The notes under the pieces were generated by a model that was given only the letters and a program-made list of their open reading frames with translations, was not told the origin of the DNA and did not search any database. DNA of 32,700 nt, from assembly GCA_947461175.1 (NCBI GenBank), contig CANHIY010000019.1, positions 1 through 32,700 on the forward strand. The letters run 5' to 3'. This DNA is from Bacteriovoracaceae bacterium (GTDB taxonomy: Bacteria > Bdellovibrionota > Bacteriovoracia > Bacteriovoracales > Bacteriovoracaceae). The translations under genes were made by a program, and so were the position numbers. Below, piece after piece: positions 1 to 7,783 of the stretch (the stretch's first letter is position 1; the number at the start of each line of letters is the position of its first letter).

Positions 1-1850
1 CCTCTGATGATGCTCCAGTGGCAAAAGATATTTTTGCCACTATCAGTGAAGACATCACCACCACAGTCAACCTAGACTACTCAGACATAGAAAATCATCA
101 GGCAACAATTTGTACTCTCTCTTCTCTATCAAACCTAACCCAAATCGATTCATGTGAATGTATTTCCGGTAAATGCCGAGTAAACATCAAAGGAACAACA
201 AACTTTAATGGATCAGCAAGTTTTTACTACACCGTTAGGGCCAATGAACTCGTTTCTCTTTCGGCTTTTGCAACTATTACCGTATCTCCAGTTAATGATC
301 TTCCTGAGATTAATATCATCTCTGGACCAATAACTGATGAAGACATTGCTAAAGATATTGCTTTCACCATTAGAGATGTGGAAAGTTCATTAAATTGTGT
401 TAATTCAGTTTCTGTGTCTTCCTCATCTCCTGTATCCAACGTTGTAAAAAGCGGAATTGCTCCTGATTGTAATCTTAAAGTTACACCAGTCGCAAATCTT
501 CATGGTTCATCCACCATCACTTTAACTGTTTCAGATGGAACAGACTCAGCTGTGAGATCATTTGTATTTACCATTAACCCGGTTAACGATCCCTTTGTCG
601 CTTCAGGAAAAAGCTATGAGCTCACCCCCTGGGGAAGTGAACTCACTGTTGACATTCCTTATACAGATCTTGAAAATGACAGCGCCACTATTTGTGAAAT
701 CAGCTCACCTGTAAATCTTATCCGCACAAAAGATTGCCTCTGCAGTTCTGGAAAATGCAGTACCTCTTTCAAAGGCAATATCAGCATTGCTGGAACAGGA
801 ACATTTAATTACAGAGTGGGTACATCTTTAACTGACTTATCAACCTATGCTGTGGGCACAATCTCTATCAGAGCTAGTCGTCCAAATCTTAGCTACTCAA
901 GTTCTACCGGAAATAAAGATACTTATTTTCAAAAAGAACCATCTAACCTTCAAAGTAATGGTTCATCTGTCACTTGTTCCGCTTCATCACTTCCTCCAGG
1001 ATTATCAATTAATCCTACTTCTTGCGTGATCTTTGGTACTCCCACAACCGTAGCTGGTGCAACCAATTATACTATTACAGCAACAAACTTTGCAGGTCCG
1101 TACTCAACCCCCATATCTATAACTATAAATCCTAGTCCATACATCATTCTGGCCAACTTCTCCGGCTATCGGGCCTGGTCAGATGGAACTTTTGCTAAAA
1201 ACTGCTCTGAGTATCGATATCCAACTCTGCCTTATCAGTACTCTGGTGCAACTGGTAATAGTACTTACAGAATTGATCCAGATGGTTCGGGACCCACTGC
1301 TCCCTTCAACGTTACTTGTGACATGGTCAATAACGGCACCACGATAGTGTCTCTGGCAAATTTTTCAATTTTAAAAGGATACCTCACTGACTGCGGATTA
1401 TCTCAGCAACCTTTTAGCAATAAAGTTTTAAATTGCGCTTTAACGGTAGATGTCGGTGGAGGGAAGCTTTGGAAACTTGTGACTAAATCTTCCACAAACG
1501 AACTTTGGTTAGATAATGTTTCTGGGATGGTCTGGAGTCCTTTTCAGGGATGCATTAATTGGAACTGGGCCGTTTCTCATTGTTCAAGTTTATCATCATA
1601 TGGAATTACCGGAGAAACTTGGAAGTTACCTAGTAGAAATGATTTCACAACAGCTCAAACTAATGGTCTTTTTAATTTTATAAAAACATCCTATTGGGAA
1701 TATTCTCATTTGGGCTGTTTTGCTGCCTGGACATCTGAAGAGAGAACTTCCACAAGTGCTCATGTTTTATTTTGGGATTCTTTTACCTTTGGTTCTGGTT
1801 CTAAAACTTACAATTCTACTGTTCATTGTATATTTAACTCTCGTGATTAG
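1..1850 (+). CDS. Multidomain surface protein with Ig/cadherin-like repeats, He_PIG and DUF1566 domains (5' partial)
   Basis: The reading frame is open to the left edge; residues SDDAP precede the first possible GTG (18), so the true start lies outside the window. The visible ~615 residues hold three tandem beta-sandwich repeats of the cadherin/VCBS-like type (about 1-285), each closing with an 'INPVND'-like linker. Next comes a He_PIG-type Ig domain (about 290-375, LPPGLSINPTSC) and a segment resembling the collagen/fibrinogen C-terminal entry motif (IDPDGSGPTAPFNVTCDM). The C-terminus is DUF1566/Lcl-like (about 480-610, LWLDNVSGMVW, WKLPSRNDF). Repeats 1 and 3 carry paired cysteines (ATIC, then CxCxSGKC), suggesting disulfide stabilisation outside the cytoplasm. 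Such proteins are typically secreted or outer-membrane-attached adhesin-like products. The ligand is unknown and the signal peptide is not visible. Confidence 0.85.
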   Translation, partial: SDDAPVAKDIFATISEDITTTVNLDYSDIENHQATICTLSSLSNLTQIDSCECISGKCRVNIKGTTNFNGSASFYYTVRANELVSLSAFATITVSPVNDLPEINIISGPITDEDIAKDIAFTIRDVESSLNCVNSVSVSSSSPVSNVVKSGIAPDCNLKVTPVANLHGSSTITLTVSDGTDSAVRSFVFTINPVNDPFVASGKSYELTPWGSELTVDIPYTDLENDSATICEISSPVNLIRTKDCLCSSGKCSTSFKGNISIAGTGTFNYRVGTSLTDLSTYAVGTISIRASRPNLSYSSSTGNKDTYFQKEPSNLQSNGSSVTCSASSLPPGLSINPTSCVIFGTPTTVAGATNYTITATNFAGPYSTPISITINPSPYIILANFSGYRAWSDGTFAKNCSEYRYPTLPYQYSGATGNSTYRIDPDGSGPTAPFNVTCDMVNNGTTIVSLANFSILKGYLTDCGLSQQPFSNKVLNCALTVDVGGGKLWKLVTKSSTNELWLDNVSGMVWSPFQGCINWNWAVSHCSSLSSYGITGETWKLPSRNDFTTAQTNGLFNFIKTSYWEYSHLGCFAAWTSEERTSTSAHVLFWDSFTFGSGSKTYNSTVHCIFNSRD

Positions 1851-1918
1851 TTATCACGTCATTAAATTTGTGTTCTAAAGCCCAGTTGAACTAGACACCT
1901 CCAACCACAGGAGGGGAA

Positions 1919-1981
1919 ATGGAAACCCGTAAAAGTAAATTAAAAATAGCTGAAAATTTTTTAAAAAATCATGTCACTTAA
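1919..1981 (+). CDS. Possible 20-codon micro-ORF with strong ribosome binding site
   Basis: An ATG at 1919 follows an AGGAGGGG Shine-Dalgarno sequence (1909-1916) and opens a 20-codon frame (METRKSKLKI..., basic) that stops at 1981, inside the 3' end of the convergent cysQ-like gene. It lies 68 bases after the surface-protein gene on the same strand. It could be a small protein, a degraded gene start, or chance: the GGAGG also pairs with CCTCC just upstream in a short 5-bp hairpin. No homology is recognised. Confidence 0.25.
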   Translation: METRKSKLKIAENFLKNHVT

Positions 1982-2764
1982 AGTATTCACTGCTATGTTT
2001 GAGGTTGCTACAAATGCCTCTTTTATAAGAGAAGTTTTTGATTGGTAAGAAATGGGGAGACCAGACCTTGTGATAACACTTCCTCCGGCCTCTAAGAGGA
2101 TGATCTCCGGCCCACACAGGTCCCAGAGGTGGCATTTGCCTGATAAATTAAAATAAAAATCGGCCTTTCCTTCAGCAATACTTCCTAGTTTTAGTCCAAT
2201 GGAGCTCTGTTTAAGTATTTGGGTGATGCCTAACTTTAGGGCGATTTTATCAACTCTTTTATCATAGTGGCCTTTTGATTGGATGATCCTTGCATCTTTA
2301 AGTTCTAGGGGAGAGGAGACTTGAAGTTTTACTCTCTTTTCCTTTGACTCCACATAGGCACCCTGACCTTTGGTGGCATAATAAAGTCTATCTTCCGTGG
2401 GCCAAAAGACCACACCCAAAATGGGTCTGTTGTTTTCTGCAAGTCCCACCATCACAGACCACTCCGCGCCCTTTTCGATAAATTCTTTGGTTCCATCGAT
2501 CGGATCAATAAACCAAGTGCGCTTATTTTCACAGAGAGTTTCTGGCAATGGGGCCTCTTCTGAAACGATGAGATCCTCGGGAAAGTGATGAGATATTTCC
2601 TTCATGAGAAATTCACTTGCGGCCAAATCAGCTTCGGTGACAGGGTCTGAAACATCACCCTTATATTTAATTTCATCATCACTGGAGCGGATGTTTTGGA
2701 TTAAAGCTCCTGCAGTCTTGACGAGATGGATGATAGTCTTGAGTTCATGGTTAAGCTGATCCAA
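1961..2764 (-). CDS. cysQ: 3'(2'),5'-bisphosphate nucleotidase, CysQ/inositol monophosphatase family
   Basis: 267 residues, normal for CysQ. The IMPase-family metal sites are present: the EE pair (69-70, SEEAP), the DPIDGT signature (87-92, followed by KEF as in CysQ) and a late WD motif (LWDLCGPEIILLEAGG). The family dephosphorylates PAP/PAPS during sulfate assimilation or inositol phosphates; CysQ is the better match because of DGTKEF. The start is TTG at 2764, supported by AAGGAT seven bases upstream. It lies 40 bases downstream of the secreted DUF2141 gene on the same strand, probably co-transcribed. Cytoplasmic enzyme. Confidence 0.85.
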   Translation of the reverse strand: MDQLNHELKTIIHLVKTAGALIQNIRSSDDEIKYKGDVSDPVTEADLAASEFLMKEISHHFPEDLIVSEEAPLPETLCENKRTWFIDPIDGTKEFIEKGAEWSVMVGLAENNRPILGVVFWPTEDRLYYATKGQGAYVESKEKRVKLQVSSPLELKDARIIQSKGHYDKRVDKIALKLGITQILKQSSIGLKLGSIAEGKADFYFNLSGKCHLWDLCGPEIILLEAGGSVITRSGLPISYQSKTSLIKEAFVATSNIAVNTLSDMIF

Positions 2765-2804
2765 GCGTTGATCCTTAATATTTTTGATTGATATTTGAAA
2801 ACGT

Positions 2805-3224
2805 TTAGAGAAGTTTCATGAGCTTTATCTCAAAGCTATGGAAGTCATTTTTAACTTCCACCTCACACTCATAAAATCCTGGGGCACCAGTACTAATGGG
2901 GGGATTGTTGGAAAACCCAAACCTCTCCTTAGGGATGCCAAGAAAATTTTTATCAAGGACATTGTTATGATTTTCATCTAAAAAAACTGAGAGTGCATAA
3001 TTTCCCTCAGGGAGATCCAGCTTCACCTCGTAACCCGAGGCTTCTATGGTGACAGGAATAATTTTATTTAAGAAAGCTTTTTTATCCGGAAATTCTTTCG
3101 GGTCATTAAAAACTGCAATAAGAATTCTTCCCGGTTTATTCTTTGTCTCAGTGATTTTAAGAGTGACTTCTTTGGCAAAAGAAGAATGAATGCTCATTAA
3201 AAATATGATCAAAATCCATTTCAT
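2805..3224 (-). CDS. Secreted DUF2141 family protein
   Basis: 139 residues with a cleavable signal peptide (hydrophobic 2-17, ending SSFA-KE). The body matches DUF2141: an 'ILIAVFND' strand near the start, the conserved LDENHNNVLDKNFLGIPKE segment and a beta-rich C-terminus, as expected for a small periplasmic beta-sandwich. The family has no established biochemical role. A good sigma70-like promoter lies upstream (3254-3283, - strand), and the cysQ-like gene follows 40 bases downstream, so this is probably the first gene of a two-gene transcript. Confidence 0.75.
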   Translation of the reverse strand: MKWILIIFLMSIHSSFAKEVTLKITETKNKPGRILIAVFNDPKEFPDKKAFLNKIIPVTIEASGYEVKLDLPEGNYALSVFLDENHNNVLDKNFLGIPKERFGFSNNPPISTGAPGFYECEVEVKNDFHSFEIKLMKLL

Positions 3225-3253
3225 GACGGCCGCCCTTGATGAGGTGAGGATTG

Positions 3254-3283
3254 ATCATACACTAATTGTTTCGAGGCTTTCAA
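3254..3283 (-). promoter_or_regulatory. Sigma70-like promoter for the DUF2141-cysQ transcript
   Basis: Reading the minus strand: TTGAAA (3283-3278), an 18-bp spacer, then TATGAT (3259-3254). Each hexamer is 5/6 to consensus. It sits about 30 bases upstream of the ATG at 3224. Confidence 0.6.
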
Positions 3284-3314
3284 ATGCTCCCTATTTGACT
3301 CATCACAGACTAAT

Positions 3315-3342
3315 TTTTTCATGGAATCTCACTCATTATAAT
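3315..3342 (+). promoter_or_regulatory. Candidate promoter with perfect -10 box
   Basis: TATAAT at 3337-3342 with a weak -35 (TTTTTC, 3315-3320, 16-bp spacing). Transcription would start near 3349 and serve the secreted-protein gene at 3423. A perfect inverted repeat begins immediately after it. Confidence 0.45.
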
Positions 3343-3352
3343 GGGTTTATTT

Positions 3353-3375
3353 GTTCAAGTCCTATTGACTTGAAC
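3353..3375. repeat. Perfect 9-bp inverted repeat at the start of the 3423 transcript
   Basis: GTTCAAGTC (3353-3361), a 5-base spacer CTATT, then GACTTGAAC (3367-3375). Its position 10 bases after a TATAAT box fits either an operator covering the transcription start or a 5'-leader hairpin. No T-run follows, so it is not a terminator. Confidence 0.6.
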
Positions 3376-3422
3376 GGAGGAGAACGCTAAGAGGAGCCTT
3401 TAAAGTTTAAAGGAGAGGGATA

Positions 3423-3818
3423 ATGAAAACCATTTATATTTCATTAGTTTTATTTTTCAGTTCGCTGACTTTTGGACAAACGATCACAGAGGATGGATTT
3501 CGGCTTTGTTATGATGTCGTGAGTTCAACCAAATCCAACTCAACTTTCTGTTTATATGCTCAAGATGAAAACCATTCTCTGGTGGAACTCAATCTTGAGG
3601 GTAAGGTCTACCGGCTCTTAAACCCAGAGATAAACACGGACATTTATGTTGATTTCTCCTGTGAGTGCATGAAATACAAAAACACCTACACCCAGGGGAG
3701 TATTTCTTATGAGCTTGTGATATTTTCGGACGACGGAGTCCTTTTACAGGGAACACTTAGTGTTGAAGGGGTTTTTTCCAGGAAAAAAGTTTTTGAGGTG
3801 AAAAGGGTCGTTGATTAA
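3423..3818 (+). CDS. Small secreted protein of unknown function
   Basis: 131 residues. A clear signal peptide occupies the first ~19 residues (MKTIYISLVLFFSSLTFG, cleavage before QT). The start is supported by AAAGGAGAGGG six bases upstream. The mature part is predicted beta-rich with several cysteines (LCYDV, FCLYA, SCECMK), compatible with a small disulfide-bonded periplasmic or secreted domain. No family recognised. It has its own promoter region, a leader inverted repeat and a bidirectional terminator downstream (3845-3877), so it is probably monocistronic. Confidence 0.65.
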   Translation: MKTIYISLVLFFSSLTFGQTITEDGFRLCYDVVSSTKSNSTFCLYAQDENHSLVELNLEGKVYRLLNPEINTDIYVDFSCECMKYKNTYTQGSISYELVIFSDDGVLLQGTLSVEGVFSRKKVFEVKRVVD

Positions 3819-3844
3819 AAGAAGGAATTTAAAAAGATTGTCAT

Positions 3845-3877
3845 AAAAAAAGGCCCACTTTTGTGGGCCATTTTTTT
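3845..3877. terminator. Bidirectional intrinsic terminator
   Basis: Perfect stem GGCCCAC (3852-3858) / GTGGGCC (3863-3869) with a TTTT loop, flanked by an A-run (3845-3851) and a T-run (3871-3877). It therefore works in both directions, between the convergent genes ending at 3818 (+) and 3897 (-). Confidence 0.9.
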
Positions 3878-3896
3878 GCTTTAAATCCGGTTCAGA

Positions 3897-4124
3897 TTAC
3901 TGAGCTGGAGCAGCCTCTGGAGCTGGAGCAGCCTCTGGAGCTGGAGCAGCTTCTGGAGCTGGAGCAGCTTCTGGAGCTGGCATAGCTTCTGGAGCTGGAG
4001 CAGCTTCTGGAGCTGGAGCAGCTTGCTCAACAGTTGTTTCAACTGGAGCAGCAACTTCTTCTTTCTTGTTACAAGCAACAGCTAGAACAACAAGAGCAGC
4101 AGCAATCACTAAATACTTAGACAT
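3897..4124 (-). CDS. Small lipoprotein with Ala-Pro-Glu hexapeptide repeats
   Basis: The chosen start is ATG at 4124, preceded by AAAGGAG with a 7-base spacer; an in-frame ATG at 4148 has no such site. The 75-residue product has a lipoprotein signal peptide ending in lipobox LAVAC, then a charged CNKKEE segment. A low-complexity tail follows of about six APAPEA units, one with Met replacing Ala, ending in APAQ. After lipidation it would be a short, flexible, acidic Pro/Ala-rich surface or periplasmic tether. Small repeat lipoproteins of this kind are common in Bdellovibrionota; function unknown. It ends just before the bidirectional terminator. Confidence 0.75.
   Translation of the reverse strand: MSKYLVIAAALVVLAVACNKKEEVAAPVETTVEQAAPAPEAAPAPEAMPAPEAAPAPEAAPAPEAAPAPEAAPAQ
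3901..4026. repeat. 18-bp tandem repeat inside the lipoprotein gene
   Basis: Seven near-identical 18-bp units of the type GGAGCTGGAGCAGCYTCT run from 3901 to 4026. Unit five differs by GCATAG replacing GAGCAG. Being a multiple of three, gain or loss of units would change tail length without shifting frame. Confidence 0.9.
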
Positions 4125-4265
4125 AGAATTCTCCTTTTTGTAATTCATCCAAATGACTCTATATTAGATGACATGTAAAAAACTTGATCGATAGCATACA
4201 ATTTACCGAAACTCTTTTTGTCCCGCAAGAGATTTGGCCTAAATATTTTAAAGGTTTGCCTCATC

Positions 4266-5102
4266 TCAATTTTGTGACGCATCAAGATTTAAAATCTTTT
4301 TCCTACACATTGTAAAGGCAAGTTTTGATGAATAGTAGGCCGCCTCGTTGATAAAAATAGGATAAAGGATTTCTTGAGTTTGTTTTTTGACCTCCTCGCC
4401 AGAGAAGAGGCGAAAGGGAGTGTAGTCCCCAGAAATTTCTTGAAAATCTCTCCCTTGAAATCCCTCATGAATATAACCGTCAAGGGAACCTGCACTTTGT
4501 GGATAATAAACATCTTCCACCTCTTCATAAACCTCAAGGTTTTTCTGTGTTGGTTTTTTGACACTTATTTGAGTGAAGAGTTCTCTTAAAATCCTTAGTG
4601 TTTCATGAAGAACCTGGGCCGAAAGGACTCCCTGGGCCACGGGGCCCACCTCAATCATGACACCGGTCTGTGATTGAGAAACTAAGTATTTTTTTTCAGG
4701 GTCCGGGGAATGAATGATTTTAGAATCTCTTACCCCGCTTGAAAGAATGAAATTCAGAGGATGGTCTTGGGTTACGATCAGGGTGCTTCCGAGGTTAGAG
4801 GTGGTGGTGTGGAGGTCAATCACAAAACACTCTTCTTCTAAAATGAGGGATTTGATTTCTTTTGCCCGAAGGTTTTCATAGGAGTGGGGTCTCTTTTCTT
4901 CTACAAATTCAAAGGCACGGTTTAGGTCTTCGTCCTTAAATCTTTTATTAAGAACAAAGGCCTCAGGGTTGGCGTGGATAAAATTTAAATCAAGATTTTT
5001 AAATTCATTTTTTAAGAGAGAAGAATATTTTTTTATAAGATAAATCCCAGTCCACTCATTCCCATGGGTCCCACCAAAGATGAGAACTTTTTTTATCCCC
5101 AT
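4266..5102 (-). CDS. Aspartoacylase/succinylglutamate desuccinylase family zinc amidohydrolase
   Basis: 278 residues of the AstE/AspA (M14-related) family, which cleaves N-acyl amino acids with one zinc. Seen here: GGTHGNEWTG (zinc ligands H13 and E16), NKRF plus DEDLNR (about 53-62, substrate arginines), VIDLHTTT (third zinc ligand H98) and the general base in IEVGP (E151). The HGNE/DLHTTT/EVGP set resembles aspartoacylases more than AstE, but the substrate cannot be read from sequence. The ATG has GAGGAG upstream and overlaps the end of the ATP-grasp gene by 10 bases, implying translational coupling. No arginine-succinyltransferase genes are nearby, so a role with the ligase is likelier than arginine catabolism (inference). 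Confidence 0.85.
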   Translation of the reverse strand: MGIKKVLIFGGTHGNEWTGIYLIKKYSSLLKNEFKNLDLNFIHANPEAFVLNKRFKDEDLNRAFEFVEEKRPHSYENLRAKEIKSLILEEECFVIDLHTTTSNLGSTLIVTQDHPLNFILSSGVRDSKIIHSPDPEKKYLVSQSQTGVMIEVGPVAQGVLSAQVLHETLRILRELFTQISVKKPTQKNLEVYEEVEDVYYPQSAGSLDGYIHEGFQGRDFQEISGDYTPFRLFSGEEVKKQTQEILYPIFINEAAYYSSKLAFTMCRKKILNLDASQN

Positions 5103-6586
5103 TTTTTCTCCTCAATTCTTTTGATAAAATCGTGGATGATGTTGTGGTAGAGGTCCATGCCTGCAATGGCGTCTTCAATATTTGAATCAATATTTGGGTT
5201 GTCGTTAATTTCTATCACGTAGGCCTTGCCGTTTTTTTCCTTGAGGTCTACTCCGTATAAACTATTTCCCATCTGATGTGAGAGCTTTAAGGCGGTGGTG
5301 ATCACGTTTTTTGGAACTTTTGAGATGGGAAAAGTTTCCGTGTCACCTGATTCCACTCCATTTTTTATTTTTTTTGTATGGTCATAAATCTGCCAGTGGC
5401 CCTTGGTCATGTAGTACTTGCAGGCAAAAATCGGGCGGTCATTTAATATCCCGATCCTCCAGTCAAAGTCAGTGTAAAAATATTCCTGGGCCAAAAGGAG
5501 TGCGGTCTTTTTAAAGAGATCATCGGTCACAAGCTTAAGTTCTTCGATGGAGTTGATTTTAAAAATCCCTTTTGAAAAAGAGCCGTCAGGGATTTTAATG
5601 ATCATAGGAAGACCAATTTCTTCTATCGCTTCTTTAAGTTGATCTGAAGAATTTCCGATGACGAGGGTTTTGGGAGAATTGATGTTATTTGAATGAAGAA
5701 GATTTTGAAGATAAATCTTATTCGTGCAACGAAGAATGGACATGGAGTCATCAATACAAATGAGACCCTCGGCCTCAGCTTTTTTTGCAAACCGGTAGGT
5801 GTGGTTCGTGATAGAAGTTGTTTCTCGGATAAAGAGAGCATCATATTCAGCAATCCTTCCAAAATCTTTTTTCTCTATCAGCTCCACCTGGACATCCAGC
5901 TCCTTACCTGCCTTGATGAAGTTTTGGAGGGCCTTCTTATCACTCGGAGGGAGCTGTTCCTGAGGGTTTTGAAGGATAGCAAGATCATAGCGGTACTTTT
6001 TCTTGGCCTTGGGTTTTCGCCAAATCTTACTGGAGTATTCATCCAGGGCCTTGGCAAATTTATCTTCCTCGATATCTGATAGTGAATTGATGCTTCCAGT
6101 CCTAATGGTATTAATGGACCATTTTTTATCCCACTCAAAATCCACATGAAGAATGGGCGTGGGGAAGAGGTCAAAAATTTGTCTTGCCACATCCTGAAGC
6201 TGCTCCTTCTCGGTTCTTCCAAAATAGATGGTGACAGAAATCCCGTCTGTGGGGACTTGAGATTTGAAGGCCTTCTGGATCGCCATGTCCAAATCCTCTG
6301 TGGCCAGTCCATAAAGAGTAGACTTAGAGAGGTCATTGATGGCCTTCACGGAAGGGATGACCGAGTGCCCACGGGCCTCAGCTAAAAGGGAGCAATAATA
6401 TCCGTTACTAAGGTACTTATAGTTTCTGCAAAGATTGATGATTTTAATTCTTTCATTATTCTCCAGGGCTTCATCATGTTTTTCATCCCAGTTAATCAGA
6501 TAGTCTTCTGGGGTCATGAGTTTTTCAACCGGATAGTAAGAGGTCCAGTCTTTGAGTTTTTCAACGATCACAATAATTTTGGCCAC
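5093..6586 (-). CDS. RimK-like ATP-grasp amidoligase with RLAN N-terminal domain
   Basis: A frame of up to 526 codons begins at GTG 6673, but that start has no ribosome site and lies inside the divergent neighbour. GTG at 6586 (AKIIVIVEK...) follows GGAAA and gives 497 residues. The N-terminal half (LKDWTSYYPVEKLMTPEDYL) fits the RimK-like ATP-grasp N-terminal (RLAN) family. The second half is an ATP-grasp domain with an ATP-binding lysine strand (LPMIIKIPDGSFSKGIF) and the metal-binding VIEINDNPNID near the end. ATP-grasp ligases of this group form amide bonds via acyl-phosphates; RimK adds glutamates to ribosomal protein S6. The substrate here is unknown. Overlap with the hydrolase downstream and divergence from the GNAT/peptidase gene mark a recurrent functional cluster. 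Confidence 0.85.
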   Translation of the reverse strand: MAKIIVIVEKLKDWTSYYPVEKLMTPEDYLINWDEKHDEALENNERIKIINLCRNYKYLSNGYYCSLLAEARGHSVIPSVKAINDLSKSTLYGLATEDLDMAIQKAFKSQVPTDGISVTIYFGRTEKEQLQDVARQIFDLFPTPILHVDFEWDKKWSINTIRTGSINSLSDIEEDKFAKALDEYSSKIWRKPKAKKKYRYDLAILQNPQEQLPPSDKKALQNFIKAGKELDVQVELIEKKDFGRIAEYDALFIRETTSITNHTYRFAKKAEAEGLICIDDSMSILRCTNKIYLQNLLHSNNINSPKTLVIGNSSDQLKEAIEEIGLPMIIKIPDGSFSKGIFKINSIEELKLVTDDLFKKTALLLAQEYFYTDFDWRIGILNDRPIFACKYYMTKGHWQIYDHTKKIKNGVESGDTETFPISKVPKNVITTALKLSHQMGNSLYGVDLKEKNGKAYVIEINDNPNIDSNIEDAIAGMDLYHNIIHDFIKRIEEKKWG

Positions 6587-6602
6587 AATGTTTCCAGTTG
6601 TT

Positions 6603-6610
6603 ACTATAAT
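6603..6610. promoter_or_regulatory. Overlapping divergent -10 elements between ligase and GNAT/peptidase genes
   Basis: TATAAT on the plus strand (6605-6610) and TATAGT on the minus strand (6608-6603) overlap within eight bases, in the 68-bp gap between the two start codons. No convincing -35 is visible for either. If used, the two directions would compete for polymerase. Confidence 0.35.
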
Positions 6611-6654
6611 TAGTACAATATCAGAATGCTTATGATCTTCAAGAGGGAGAGTGT

Positions 6655-7779
6655 TTGAAAAAAAGAAATCCACAAGGGATCAACATCAGAAAGGCCCGTG
6701 TGCACGACATCCCAAAGCTTCTTGAGATTGAGAATGCTTGTTTTGATTACGACAAACTTAGTCGGAGAAATTTCCATTGGATGATTAAAAAGGCCCACTC
6801 CATTTTTATGGTTCTTCAGTATGACGCTCGTCTGGCCGGTTACGGGCTGGTTTTAATCAACTCCGGAACATCTCTGGCAAGACTTTACTCCATTGCCATC
6901 CTAAAAGAGTTTCAGGGCATGGGGCTTGCTTCAAAACTGATTAAGGAACTTGAAGAAAGATCGGCCTTAGATGAGGACTGTGCCTATCTTCGTCTGGAAG
7001 TTAAGGAAGATAACAAAAGTGCCATCCGTCTTTACGAGCGGCTCGGCTACACCAAGTTTACCGAAAAAGATGATTATTATGATGATGGGAAAACCGCCTA
7101 TTGTTATGAAAAAAGAATCCGTACCTTAACTAAACCTCAAAGACTCAATATTCCCTACCACGGCCAGGGCACAGAATTTACCTGTGGCGCTTCAAGCCTT
7201 ATGATGGCGATTAAAACTTTTAACCCTGATTTTGACATGGGCCTATCCCATGAGCTTCAGATCTGGAGAGAGGCCACCACGATTTTCATGACCCAAGGGC
7301 ATGGTGGCTGCGGTCCCCATGGGCTGGCCCTCTCGGCCTGGCGGCGGGGGTACCAGGTGGAGATGTTTCTGTCCCGAAGTGAGGTGCTTTTTTTAAATAC
7401 CGTAAGATCCGAAGAGAAGAAAAAGATCATTGAGCTTGTTCACCGGGATTTTGAAAAGAAAATCGCCGAGACAAACATCAAGGTCATGAAAAAAAAGCTC
7501 ACCCTGAAGGACTTAAAAGAGGTACTTAACAAGGGGGGAATCCCCATTATTCTTATTACCACCTACCACTTTGACCACAACCGTGCTCCTCACTGGGTGG
7601 TGGTGACGGCCTATGAGGATCACTTTGTTTATATCCATGATCCGGATCAGTATCAAAATTCTGACTACGCTGGGGTCATCAGTAGAGTCCACATTCCTAT
7701 CCCAGAGGATCAGTTTGTGAAAATTTCTCGTTGGGGCAAGGATCGTCTTTCAGCGGCCGTGGTGGTTTATTCGGAGTAA
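6655..7779 (+). CDS. GNAT acetyltransferase fused to C39-like cysteine peptidase
   Basis: 374 residues with two domains. Residues 8-155 are a RimI-like GNAT domain with the acetyl-CoA loop FQGMGLASKL (86-95) and a C-terminal LYERLGY. Residues 165-372 are a papain/C39-like peptidase: TCGASSLMMA (nucleophile C177), APHWVVV (H313) and IHDPDQ (D329) form the expected catalytic triad. This fused architecture is known from neighbourhoods with RLAN ATP-grasp ligases, where it may trim and acetylate a peptide made by the ligase; no reaction is proven. The start is TTG at 6655, supported by GAGGGAG six bases upstream. It is divergent from the ligase and ends four bases before the convergent prepilin gene. 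Confidence 0.85.
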   Translation: MKKRNPQGINIRKARVHDIPKLLEIENACFDYDKLSRRNFHWMIKKAHSIFMVLQYDARLAGYGLVLINSGTSLARLYSIAILKEFQGMGLASKLIKELEERSALDEDCAYLRLEVKEDNKSAIRLYERLGYTKFTEKDDYYDDGKTAYCYEKRIRTLTKPQRLNIPYHGQGTEFTCGASSLMMAIKTFNPDFDMGLSHELQIWREATTIFMTQGHGGCGPHGLALSAWRRGYQVEMFLSRSEVLFLNTVRSEEKKKIIELVHRDFEKKIAETNIKVMKKKLTLKDLKEVLNKGGIPIILITTYHFDHNRAPHWVVVTAYEDHFVYIHDPDQYQNSDYAGVISRVHIPIPEDQFVKISRWGKDRLSAAVVVYSE

Positions 7780-7783
7780 GATC

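Noticed and set aside
3190-3390. 66-codon plus-strand frame upstream of the secreted-protein gene
   Set aside because: It contains the promoter and inverted repeat and starts inside the antisense DUF2141 gene without a ribosome site.
3881-4078. Leu/Gln/Lys-rich 65-codon frame on the minus strand
   Set aside because: It is the second frame of the 18-bp repeat; the overlapping frame has a lipoprotein signal and a good ribosome site.
5692-6385. Long frames opposite the ATP-grasp gene (e.g. 5693-6079)
   Set aside because: Shadow frames; the minus-strand frame has the complete RLAN and ATP-grasp motifs.
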